Part shown: in pieces, positions 1 to 8,965 of the stretch
Layout of the letters: each line of letters opens with the position of its first letter
Position numbering within the stretch: position 1 is the first letter of the stretch
Assembly (NCBI GenBank): GCA_001179505.1
Contig: CDMY01000576.1
Span: forward strand, 17,769-48,636
Direction: 5' to 3'
Length of the DNA stretch: 30,868 nucleotides
Source of the DNA: Vitrella brassicaformis
Lineage: Eukaryota; Sar; Vitrellaceae
Program-made: the position numbers and the translations under genes
Notes under the pieces: generated by a model
What the model saw: only the letters and a program-made list of their open reading frames with translations
Told to the model about the DNA's origin: nothing
Database searches by the model: none

Positions 1-1119
1 GGCGTCAGGGTGAGCGCATTCTGCTGGCTCGTGGAGGGAGGGGCGGGCGAGGAAACACGAGCATGTAACCGAGACAAACCAATCTCGCCGACAGCGAGAT
101 GACTGCATCTTATCTGTCTGTGTGTCAGGAACCCCCACGACGCAGAGAAGGGCGAACCTGGCGAGAGCGTCTTCATCGTCAGCTGACTCACACCCACACA
201 CACCGCCATCCACCCACCATGTGTGTGCCGCTCTCCGATGGTGTGTGCAGGAGCTGGAGCTCAAATCGATAGCTGACGCGGGCCTGGTGGGCTTCCCAAA
301 CGCAGGGAAGTCGACACTCCTCGGAGCGGTCAGCGACACACACACACAGGCCCACCCATCCCTCCGCCTGTCATCCCTGTGTGTGTGTGTGTGCAGATAT
401 CCCGTTCGTGTCCCAAGATCGCGCCCTACCCCTTCACCACCCTGGCGCCACACATCGGCCGCGTCGAATACGCCGACGGGCAGACCATCTCGGTGGCCGA
501 CCTCCCCGGCCTCGTCGAGGGCGCGTCCATCAACATCGGCCTCGGCCATGAGTTTCTGCGTCACATCGAGCGCACCATGGTGCTGGTCTATGTGGTGGAC
601 ATGGCCCACAGCCCACTGCCGCCCCTGCAGACCTTCGAGGCGCTCAGGCGAGAAGTGGCCGCCTACTCGCGGCAAGTGGTGGAGAAGGTCTCTTGCGTGG
701 TGAGCAATGACTCCACCAAAGAGGCGCTGACACACACGGATATGAGTGTGTGTGGGGTGCAGGTGGCCAACAAGTGTGACATTCGCCCAGACGACACCCT
801 GCCCAAAGTCGATGAGTTCTGGAAAGAGGTACCCACACACATAGCCCTCCTTAGACATGCACCTCCCCCCACTGCCCCCTCTCTTCAGATGCAGGCCTAC
901 TACCCCGGCGTCCCCGTCATCGCCCTCAGTGCCCGCCTGGGCCAGGGGGTCCGCACTCTCGTCAAGCGGCTCAGGCGGCAGGTGGCTGAGGCACAGTCGC
1001 GGGAGGCGAAGGCCCTGGAGAGCTACACCAGCCGGGCGGCCGGCGTGAGTGAGCAGTACGACAGACAGGAGGAATTCAGAAAAGAGTGGAGAGCGATCGA
1101 ACAAAGATATGGCGCGTGA
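1..1119 (+). CDS. Obg-family GTPase (GTPBP10-like), 5' partial
   Basis: Obg GTPases bind GTP on the large ribosomal subunit and help its assembly; the GTPBP10 branch works in mitochondria. Exons read: probably 1-9, then 129-177, 251-328, 397-687, 763-828, 889-1119 (stop TGA). Visible motifs in order are the end of the glycine-rich Obg fold (KGEPGE), the P-loop GFPNAGKS, switch I region YPFTTLAP, G3 DLPGLVEGA followed by GLGHEFLRHIERT, G4 NKCD and G5 SARLG. The phrase ISVADLPGLVEGA is closer to GTPBP10 than to bacterial Obg. The family identity is clear. The start codon and most of the N-terminal Obg domain lie before the window. The C-terminal extension after G5 is short and charged, with no OCT or TGS domain. 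The first donor is taken as GT at 10-11, which is the least certain boundary. Plastid instead of mitochondrial targeting cannot be judged without the N-terminus. Confidence 0.9.
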
Positions 1120-2160
1120 CGAGGTGGAGCGGTGGTTGGTGGATGTGGTCTTCTCCCTGGTGCTGCTGGTCGATGTGACCTTACTGATTGAGTCCATGCA
1201 GTCTGCCAGCAAAGGTGCGGACACAATGGACGAGCACCAGCCGGCCTCCACTTCCTTCCGTCTCTCGTGAAGGGCCTATGGGTACATGAGACACTGCCAT
1301 GGGTAGCACTGCCCTCACTGGTCTTTTTGTCGTGGCTTTTGGTGGCTAATCTATCTACCTGGCGCCGGCCATGCCATCGCTGTGTGCCAGGTGTTGAGCA
1401 GGCAGGTTCGGTGCACGTGTGTCTTGGACTGTTGATGTCAGTGAGGCGATGCGATTTTCGAGGGCACTCCATGGAGCTCATGAAGGGGTCCCACTCAGTG
1501 CCAATGAAGGTGAACACCACCTCACCATGCACACACTCCTGCAAACCATGGCATGAAACCCTCCATTGCAAAGGTCAACAAGAAATGCAAGCCGTTCCGG
1601 TCCACACTGCTGGCTGGTCGAGCGATGAGGCCTCTCTGAGCACCCGGCAGAGGTCAAATGGAGGCCCTCTCCGCCTAAGCATGAGCATCTCAGGCATCAC
1701 ACCTCCACCTGGCCGGCCAGAAAGATCGATCAAAGTGAGGGATGTCACGCGATCTGACCTCTCTGCGGCAGCAGCCATCCTTTCTCCCTCTGTCTGCCTC
1801 TAACGGCCTCCCGTTGTCCACATGCAGAGAACGAAATTCAAATGCAGATTTTCGCGAGCTGAGACGGAGACAAAGATTTACGAGACTGCGGGCCCTTCTT
1901 CATTATTTTCCGTCCCAGTTCGGCTTTGCAGCCTTGTTTCGGCCACAGATTCTCCGTTTCCTTTTCTTTTCGGCTGGTTGTTGGCTTGTGTTGCCCGCCG
2001 CACCTCCCTCTACCCCTCCCAACTCGTCCGGACGTCGCCCGCCACTTTTTCCTCCACGCCGTGCCTCGGGTGAGGCCTCGTTTGGTGGCGCCCTGACTTC
2101 TGCGGAGCGGCTGGCGACTGCCTGGCGCCTGCCGAGTGCGCACGCACCTTCGCATAATGG
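1120..2160. other. Gene-free stretch between Obg and the micro-exon gene
   Basis: Open frames exist on both strands (for example 1267-1803 +, 1023-1571 -). They have no recognisable domain, start at non-ATG codons or overlap one another, and show no GT-AG exon structure like that of their neighbours. The stretch probably holds the 3' UTR of the Obg gene and the promoter of the next gene. No RNA gene or repeat family was recognised. Confidence 0.5.
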
Positions 2161-5100
2161 ATGTCGGATGAATCGCTGCCGTGTTTGTCTTGTCAGGCCT
2201 TCCCGGCGTTGGGCGGTGCCACGAAAATCAGCAAGACGACCAAGACGGCTGCCAAGGTGTGAAAAGTGTACACAGAACGGCATACTCGTATGGATGGGCA
2301 TATGTGTGCATTTTACTGCAGACCAGTGGCAAGAACACGCGTATGCACATAGAGCATGAATCTTACGTCCGTACATGTGTTTGCGGTGGGATCGGATCCC
2401 GAACCGTCGACATCCGAAGGATCGATATCATCGCCCTCGGTTTCCCCACAGGCCATGCCCAGGTCACAGCCCGGCTGCTATGCTTCTGTTCAGCTCTGAG
2501 GCCAGTGAAGACTACGTTACTTGGCTGTGTTCAGATGTTGCTGTCTGCATTTCATATTCGACGGGCTCTTCCGTTCAGTCGATCACTCCTCCAGGCGATT
2601 GCAGGAGAGTGCTGGCTGCTGTGTGTGCAGGTCGATGGCTGCCTACATTTTATATCTTTGGGACCTTTCCCCTACACGGCTGCGATGCACCTACTTCATC
2701 CAAGCTCTGGCGCTGTGCATCGATCCCATTAATATCCCCGGCGGCGCCGCAGGTACGTAAGTGCGAGAGAAAAAAGAGCGTCATGAAGATTGGCTCATGT
2801 CTCGCCTCTTTTGCAGTCATCCGTTGCAGCCCATCGTCAAGCCCCTCAAGCTCAAGACCGACTCGACGACGACAGTGGTGCGCACACACCTACAGACAAT
2901 CGCACGCACGCACGCGGGCACACACAGAAAGAGAAGCGAATATGTGTGTGTGTGCGTCCTTGTCGACCTTCCTGTCTGCGTGCCCTCCCCGCCTCTGTGT
3001 TGGTGCGTGTTCAGACACTGTCGAAGACGCAAAAGAAGAACATGAAGAATGCCGCCAAGAAGAAGGCCAAGAAGGCCCTCGCGTCGCAGGTACACAGATG
3101 AGTGCGCCATGCATGCAGGGGTGAATGAATTCATTGTCGTGTCTGCCGTTCAGGTTGGTCCAGTGAGGCCTGAGATACCTGTCATCGAGGAGCCAGAGGT
3201 GCGTGTTGATGCGTACACGGTGGACACAAACCCGCACAGTGTGTGTGTGTTCATTCAGTTTCCGTTGGACTTGGACATTGCGGCCATCAACGTCTACGAG
3301 ACCATCAAGTTCAAACACTTCAACATGAGCCTGGTGAGTGAGCACACGAGGGTCCCAGACTCTCGCTGCTGACCTTTCGACTGGTCCCTCTTTCGGTCTC
3401 AGGATGAACAGGAGTTGGCGGCTACTCGAGAGGTAGCCAGGGCCACACACAGAAACCCATGCATCGTTGTCTTGCCCTCCGTCTGTGTGTGTATCCTGTG
3501 CGCTCATCTGTTGGTTGCAGCCCGTCCTCAAGCCCGTCTACCTCAAGACCGACTACCTCAAGACCGACTCAACGGTGGTGGGCACACACCTACAGACAAT
3601 CGCACGCACAAGCAGAAAGAGAAGCGAATAAGTGTGGGTGTGTGTCCTTGTCAGGTGTCGGATGACACTGGCGACGATCGCACCTACGAGCTATGGACTC
3701 ACACAGACCCTTTCTTGCGTACCCCTTCGGGGGGCCGGGGGGCAAGGTCCCCGTGAGGTTAACGAACGAACGAACGAGCAGACGGACGGGAGCGACGTGG
3801 ACAAGGTATCTATCGATCGACACACAGCACCCACACGCACACACACAGGCAGACCGTCTGTGAACACTTACATGTGTGTATGCGTCTGTCTGTCTCTGTG
3901 TGCAGTTCGTGAGTTCGAAGACCATCCGGAACCGCAAGTCGCGCCAGCGACGCAAGGCTCGCAAAGCCGCCGCCAAGGTAGGTCGATGTGCACACTCACA
4001 CACTCACACACAGATGGGCTCCCGTCTGTCGTTCATCTGCTCTGCAGAGCGGCAAGAAGAGCAAACCTTCCCTCAAGGACGAGTTCGCTGAGGAGCCGGA
4101 GCCGAAGACGAAGACCGTGGCCATCCAGGTACATACAAAGTGAAGGAACCGCACACCCACACTCACACAATGGTGTTGTGTGTGTTCAGGTGTGCCTCAT
4201 CCCTGCGCTGCCACTGAGACCCCTCACGTCGATTGGCAGAGTGAGTGACGCACAGCAGCACATACACGTAGGCAGAGAGGTGTCCATGTGTGTGTGTGTG
4301 TGTGTGTGTGTGCAGGAGGCAGCACCCACCAAAACGAGCCAAGACAACAAGCGGAAGAAGCACTTCAAGAGCAAGGCATGCATACACTGGGAAGTTAGGA
4401 ATGCGAGCCCTCAGTGTCCCTGTGTGTGTGTGTGCAGATGGCTGCCTACATTCTATATCTGAAGATCGTGTCTCCCGCGTTTGCCGTGCAGCTGCCCCCT
4501 GCTCTGCTCATCCGTTCGTAAGGATGCAAACTATCACACAGAGGACAGGTTTGGTGTGCTCGTGTACAGGTATCTAGCAGCAAGACAACCACCACTGGCA
4601 CCGAGACTGAGAAGACCAACACCGTCACAACAGCCAAGGTGAGGCGCCTTTGACACAAACAAACTGTGTGTGTGTCAAGTTGATTGCCACGCTTTGCAAG
4701 GATCTGTCCAACAAGAAGACGAAGGCGTCCAAGAATGCCACCTCGGAGGTGGACACACACACACAACACACGCGACACACACTACACACAAGAGTGTCTT
4801 CCTGTTTGTGTGACGCAGGACGTCGTTGTCGACGTCGACAAGGTGTCTACATCGCAGTACAAGTTGGACCTCTACTGCCCACCGGCTGCCTTCAAACTCA
4901 AGTTTCTGCCATTCACAACGAAGGTCGACGCCCATCACACCGACCACACACACAGAGGAACGCATGAATGACTGACTTCCTGCTTGCGTGTGGGTGCTTG
5001 CAGGTGTCCAGCAGCTACACGACCACTACAACCACAACCACCACTGGCACCGCAGCCACCGTGAGCGAGACGAGGCGCACAGATAGACGGCCTTCGACAC

Positions 5101-5977
5101 AAACAGACTGATGCTTTGTGTACACAGGAGAGCACTTCGACGAAGAAGGAGCGCAACCGCGCCCGCCACCAGCGGTACAAGGCGTCGACAGGCAACTTCA
5201 AACACTCCCTATGTGCCGCGACGCACACTTGATTCCAATATCGCTGCAGGCGGCAGGTAAACACAGGAGAAGACAAATTTGCGCATTAATGACCAATCCC
5301 CGGCCACCAACACGTCGTCAACCATGACTGAAATGGCCTCCACACCTAGCACGGTGAGTGACCGCCAAGCACACACATCGACAGGTGCTCTCTGCACGTG
5401 TTGTGTGTGCACTCAGTCCACCTGAGCAAGAACAAAGCAACAAGAAATCCAGACAGGTACACACACCGACAAACACGCCAACGAATCCAGCGCCGCATCA
5501 GAAGGCGACGAACCCGATCATCATCAGCAGAAGACACCAACCACAGCGGTGCGGCCGCATGGACTGCGGACGCTGTTGAAGGATTGGTGGCCTACGTCAA
5601 GACGCCGGACGGTGGCACTCCTATAAGTGTGACGCTGCAGATGAGCTGGACGATCCGCGAAGCAAGGCGGCGTATGATACGCGACACGTGGTTCGGTGTA
5701 GGGCCAAGAGGACGCTACACATACAACTTCGACAAGTGAGGAATGACATACGCTGGTCATCCCATTGCTGTGCAGCTGCATGCATTATCGTGCCTTCAGC
5801 ATCACGCTCGACAACCTCCAAGCGACAGTACAGGACGAGTACACCAAGCTGGCGCAGCATGGGGTCGCGACGAATCCAATCATCATCCACCGAGAACTCC
5901 AACCAAAGCGCCGCAGATGGCTGCTTACATTTTATATTCGGACGTCCGTGTCTCCCAAGCGACGACAGACAACGTAG
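2161..5977 (+). CDS. Unrecognised multi-exon protein with tiny phase-0 exons and a C-terminal ubiquitin-like segment
   Basis: I do not recognise this protein as a whole. A frame-consistent model gives 21 exons and 561 residues: 2161-2256, 2830-2877, 3015-3089, 3154-3198, 3259-3333, 3403-3432, 3521-3577, 3707-3805, 3906-3977, 4048-4128, 4190-4240, 4316-4375, 4570-4638, 4701-4748, 4819-4923, 5004-5060, 5128-5181, 5267-5353, 5427-5456, 5491-5735, 5776-5977. All introns but the last are phase 0, and the exons are 30-105 bp except the final two. Products are Lys/Arg-rich (RNRKSRQRRKARK, KKERNRARHQRYK), Thr/Ser-rich (VSSSKTTTTGT, VSSSYTTTTTTTTTGT) or short hydrophobic strands (PLDLDIAAINVYE, YKLDLYCPPAAFKLKF). 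Several modules recur, showing internal duplication. Residues about 444-545 resemble ubiquitin (VAYVKTPDGGTPISVTL, then PIIIHREL). Donors at 4376 and 5182 would be GC. Individual exons 3707, 4701, 5128 and 5491 are the weakest. Nuclear location is suggested only by the basic stretches. Confidence 0.5.
2634..2680 (+). repeat. 45-bp element, copy 1
   Basis: Core GATGGCTGCCTACATTTTAT at 2634-2653, preceded by a GTGTGTGCAG acceptor-like run and followed by TATCTTTGGGACCTTTCCCC. Using it as an exon would break the phase of the surrounding exons, so it appears to sit in the intron 2257-2829. Confidence 0.75.
2823..2968 (+). repeat. Direct duplication, copy A (exon plus following intron)
   Basis: About 145 bp covering the exon that encodes PIVKPLKLKTDSTTTV and most of its downstream intron, including the run beginning CACACACCTACAGACAATCG and the run AGAAAGAGAAGCGAATA. 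Copy B lies about 690 bp downstream at 3514-3654. Both exonic and intronic sequence are conserved, so this is a recent tandem segmental duplication and not a conserved protein motif alone. Confidence 0.85.
3514..3654 (+). repeat. Direct duplication, copy B (exon plus following intron)
   Basis: Partner of 2823-2968. The exon reads PVLKPVYLKTDYLKTDSTV and contains an extra internal YLKTD duplication compared with copy A. The intron keeps CACACACCTACAGACAATCG and AGAAAGAGAAGCGAATA. Confidence 0.85.
4287..4312 (+). repeat. (TG)13 at an intron 3' end
   Basis: Thirteen TG units lie immediately before the acceptor at 4313-4315 and take the place of a pyrimidine tract. This is the longest of many such tracts on the plus-strand genes. 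Confidence 0.9.
4437..4482 (+). repeat. 45-bp element, copy 2
   Basis: Core GATGGCTGCCTACATTCTAT at 4437-4456, directly after a (TG)n-CAG acceptor-like sequence. It shares CGTGTCTCCC downstream with copy 3. Read in frame 1 it would give MAAYILYLKIVSPA, but an exon 4438-4517 would end out of phase with the well supported exon at 4570, so it seems to lie in intron 4376-4569 or to be an alternative exon. Confidence 0.75.
5916..5960 (+). repeat. 45-bp element, copy 3
   Basis: Core GATGGCTGCTTACATTTTAT at 5916-5935 with CGTGTCTCCC downstream. Here it falls inside the last exon of the model, read in a different frame (RWLLTFYIRTSV). The different frame use among copies points to a repeated DNA element and not a protein module. 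Confidence 0.7.
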
Positions 5978-7039
5978 AGACAGACCCGCCCGAGAGGGGG
6001 CGAAGAGAGGCGGAAGATAGAGGACTTTCATGGCAGGGACGACTGGATGAATGGTAGCCTGCTGTGTGTGCACATCGATGGCTGGCCTCAGCCCTGTAGC
6101 ACTACTAGTATAAGGGCTGAGGCGAATAGATGGCTTGACTATGGCTTGCCATGTATGGCGTCACGAAGTGTGAGACGCGGTGCCCATACACGTGTGCACA
6201 ATCAATGTCGACATGCTTTGCATTTATCCAAATTTGAGCCTCTCATCGATAGGTCATCACCTTCTGAGTGTCACGACACACACATGAATCCTTGTCCATC
6301 CACACAGCAGCACAGTGATGATGATATTCACTGCGTCACACATGAAGATTAGCTATATATACAGAAGAAGGCCGTCAACTTTGTGGTATACACACAGACA
6401 GCAGTCAGCAGACTAAAACCAGTAGGACAACACGCCAGGACATGCGGCCTCCCACGCCAGCGGCACAGAACAGGGGGGCCGCTTCTTGACGCCGTCCATC
6501 CATCCCTGCCCCTGTTTGGGACATCACATCACACACATGCGATGCACCCAGAGCCGCATCTGCCCACTGACTCTCCACGACAAGTTCACCACCGCCGCCG
6601 CATCAGAGAGCCAAATGGGACGGTCCATCTGACGTCTGATGCGACGATGGTGGCGAACCGATCAGACAAAGTCAGTAGGCAGACACCAGCCAGTGATAGC
6701 CTTTCTGTTGTCGATACAGACCGCCCCGCTGTTTCCGCCGCTCTGCCCACTGCGCCGCCCGCCCCAGACGCTCTGCGTGTCCTCGACTCTAATCGAAACA
6801 CACAGTGAATCTGGTCTGGGCCGTACAGTGGCCAGAGAGGCAAGAAAGTGGAGCTGGCAACAGGTGAGTCACTTCGAGAAAGACACCGCCACACGAACCC
6901 CTCGTTACAGAAAGACAGCACACAACGGACTGAACCGCCTCTCTCAGCGCAAAAGACAACAGCACCATCTCACCATCACCAGCAGCAGCAGCAGCAGCAG
7001 TGTGTTTGTGTGTGGTCGGCCGATCGGCTCATTGTCTGT
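5978..7039. other. Convergent intergenic stretch
   Basis: This lies between the end of the micro-exon gene and the stop of the minus-strand ACBP gene. It contains a partial echo of the 45-bp element (GATGGCTG at about 6078) and a CAG trinucleotide run near 6980-7000. Open frames here (6383-6808 +, 6586-6921 -) overlap on opposite strands and have no recognisable domain. No gene is supported. Confidence 0.5.
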
Positions 7040-7540
7040 CTAAGCGGTGAGTCCGAGTTTGTTGGCCTCTTCCTTCCAGGAGGGGTACATCTTGTTGAGG
7101 GCCTCGACGTATTTGACTTTGGCCTCATCGGCCGACAGACCCTTGACACTGCTCCACGCCTCATGCTTGGCCTGACCACACAAAGGCAACACGCACCACC
7201 GACACACACGACGTGTGCAGTGTGTGTGCCGCTGATCTCCGTGCGCATCTGTCTGTGCCACTCACTCACTGCTCACATTGGCCTCGAACTGTATGGCCCA
7301 GGGCGCGTCGCCCTTGCAGTCGCCCTCCGTCGCCTGCTTGTAGTACCTAACCGGCCATCACCACACCACAGCAGCCCAAGTGCATGCCGCTCTGGAAGTC
7401 CCTCTCTGTGTGTGCCGTGCTGTGGTGTGTGTGTACTTGTAGAAGTTGAGCCTGTCGTCCTGCGTCGGCTTCACCGGCCCGTCCTTGGGCATCGACTGGA
7501 CGAACTTGGCGGCAAGCGCGAAGTCTGACGCAGAGGCCAT
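7040..7540 (-). CDS. ACBP: Acyl-CoA-binding protein (ACBP domain)
   Basis: ACBPs bind medium- and long-chain acyl-CoA esters in the cytosol and shuttle them between lipid pathways. There are three exons on the minus strand: 7540-7437, 7346-7277, 7171-7040. They give 101 residues, slightly longer than the usual 86-90. The start ATG at 7540 opens MASASDFALAAKF, matching helix 1. Exon 2 carries YYKQATEGD, the acyl-CoA-binding signature (family YKQATxGD with its Tyr and Lys ligands). Exon 3 carries KHEAWSSVKGLSADEA and the tyrosine in KVKYVEAL. The usual Lys-Trp before xAW is Lys-His here. The gene is divergent from the orphan at 7767, with 226 bp between start codons. The family call is firm. 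No targeting peptide is visible, so cytosol is the likely place. Confidence 0.95.
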
Positions 7541-7766
7541 CGCTGGCAGGGACGACGTGTGTGTCAATTGGTGTGTGTCGGCAGGGAGGAAGATGGGCGG
7601 GGGAGGCAGATCACACAGGAGAGATCAGCAGCGGTCTTCGAGCTGCGGCAAGAGGCTCAGATGCAGAGACGGAGACTAACCCCTCCACAAGTCACCAAAC
7701 ATCCGGGTTTCTCGGGTTCAGGGTTTGAAATCTAAGCTCGCGGGGGTCGGAGGGGGAGGCGGAGAG
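7541..7766. promoter_or_regulatory. Shared divergent promoter region with telo-box-like motifs
   Basis: This 226-bp gap separates two start codons facing away from each other. At 7705-7726 are three spaced GGGTT units (GGGTTT, GGGTT, AGGGTTT). AGGGTTT is the reverse of AAACCCT, the core of plant telo-box promoter elements and of TTTAGGG-type telomere repeats. A bidirectional promoter is inferred from the layout; no TATA box is evident. Confidence 0.4.
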
Positions 7767-8225
7767 ATGGGGGAGGTCATCTCTTTCCCCCAAACCGGGA
7801 CGTGGGTTGACGGTGCCGAGTTGGCCAGCGAGGAGTGGCGAGAGGAGGTTATTCGTCTAGGTGAGAGCGAGCGCCAGTGCACCACGGCCGAAGCGAATCA
7901 GTCCCTCCCTCTCTCTCTCCCACTGCTGAAACAGGAAAGATGCGTCCGCCACTCTCGGGTCCGTGGCGGTGGGTGGCGGACAAGAGGGATCCGGAGATCG
8001 CACTCCTACACGAGGCTGCCACTGTGCGCGCCCTGCAGCGCCGGCTATGGCCGCTGCTCAGTCGCGACAACTTGGCCAGCCGCGCGGAGTACGTCGTGTT
8101 TGAGGGGTTCGAGGCGGTGTGTTGGGGCGCTACTGAGGAGCTGACGCTTGACGAGGCCTTCGGCTCTGTTGGGCGCACCTACGAGAGGCCGCTCATCCTC
8201 TACGGAAAAGGTACGGATGAGCGGG

Positions 8226-8257
<32 letters not shown>

Positions 8258-8422
8258 TTGATCGACTCTGTTATGTGACCGGCTTACTTACGCACAGAGC
8301 CCTCGACGTTGATCGGGTCACCCTTGGCGACGCCAACAGCTGGCGCCACCCCACCTGATGGTGAGCAGGCAAACTTGTGCCTTCTCGCTCACTCAACCCA
8401 CTGCGATGGTGCTGCCGCTCGT

Positions 8423-8459
<37 letters not shown>

Positions 8460-8595
8460 AGCGAGGTACTGTGCGACCGACCAACGTGACGCGGTGAGAA
8501 AGCGGCATGACGCGCAGCATCTGAAGGTCCAGAAAGGGGAGGACACCGACACGGCAGAGGAGACAAAGAGACTCCTCTCACGCAAACACGACTAG
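7767..8595 (+). CDS. Orphan 188-residue protein
   Basis: I do not recognise this protein. There are four exons with matching phases: 7767-7860, 7935-8210, 8298-8360, 8462-8595. Exon 2 holds the best conserved-looking part: GPWRWVADKRDPEIALLHEA, a helical arginine-rich stretch (TVRALQRRLWPLL), then YVVFEGFEAVCWG and ERPLILYGK. The third exon is Pro/Thr-rich and the C-terminus is a charged helix (KRHDAQHLKVQKGEDTD, RLLSRKHD). There is no signal peptide or membrane span. Introns 2 and 3 carry pure (CA)n and (CT)n tracts (8234-8257, 8429-8457). The start was chosen as the first ATG in frame with the exon; another upstream in-frame start is possible. Confidence 0.7.
8234..8257 (+). repeat. (CA)12 microsatellite in an intron
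   Basis: Perfect CA repeat inside intron 8211-8297 of the orphan gene. Confidence 0.9.
8429..8457 (+). repeat. (CT)n tract in an intron
   Basis: Perfect CT repeat just before the acceptor of intron 8361-8461. This intron has a true pyrimidine tract, unlike most others here. Confidence 0.9.
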
Positions 8596-8965
8596 CTGAC
8601 TGAACGCTGCTGTATCTGACGGCGGGAGGGATAAGCTCAGTGTTCTTTCTCAATAAGCCGATTGTGACACTGTTGTGTGTTGATGGATGGGTGGGTTTGC
8701 AGTGAGTGAGTAGGTCGTACGTGATGGACGGACGTCTTGATATCGCATATCGACGGCCTGCATGCCATGGCTGCTGTTGAATAGAATTAATTGCCCACTC
8801 GCTCCAAATGAGCGCAGTCGAGCAAGCCGCGTGAAACGTTTCTTTCGAGGCAGTTTGTCATCGTTCTGTTCTTTGTAGTCGCCAAGGCCGCATAGGTCGT
8901 CCTGATGGTGTTTCTTCCTGACCCACTCTGTAACCATCTCGCCTGACTCATCGCCCGACGACCAG
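8596..8965. other. Short intergenic stretch
   Basis: This holds the 3' UTR of the orphan gene and the 5' region of the pseudokinase gene, transcribed in the same direction. An AATAAG at about 8651 could be a poly(A) signal variant. Nothing else was recognised. Confidence 0.4.

Noticed and set aside
1023-1571. 182-residue minus-strand open frame over the end of the Obg gene
   Set aside because: It is antisense to a certain exon, has no domain, and is explained by GC-rich codon bias opening the opposite strand.
1267-1803. 178-residue plus-strand open frame with a hydrophobic start
   Set aside because: It starts at a non-ATG codon, has no domain and no neighbouring GT-AG exon structure, and reads like untranslated or intergenic sequence.
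3655-3756. Exon beginning VSDDTGDDRTYELW after the acceptor at 3652-3654
   Set aside because: The frame runs to a stop at 3756 without a usable donor. The acceptor at 3704-3706 gives a phase-0 exon matching the duplicated copy, so I preferred that; an alternative exon remains possible.
4438-4517. MAAYILYL segment as a regular exon encoding a signal peptide
   Set aside because: Its end phase does not match the firmly supported exon at 4570. The homologous copies at 2634 and 5916 are used in other frames or lie in introns. It is kept as a repeat element.
6383-6808. Possible gene in the gap before ACBP
   Set aside because: Two frames overlap on opposite strands, neither with a domain or splice structure, in a convergent 3' region.
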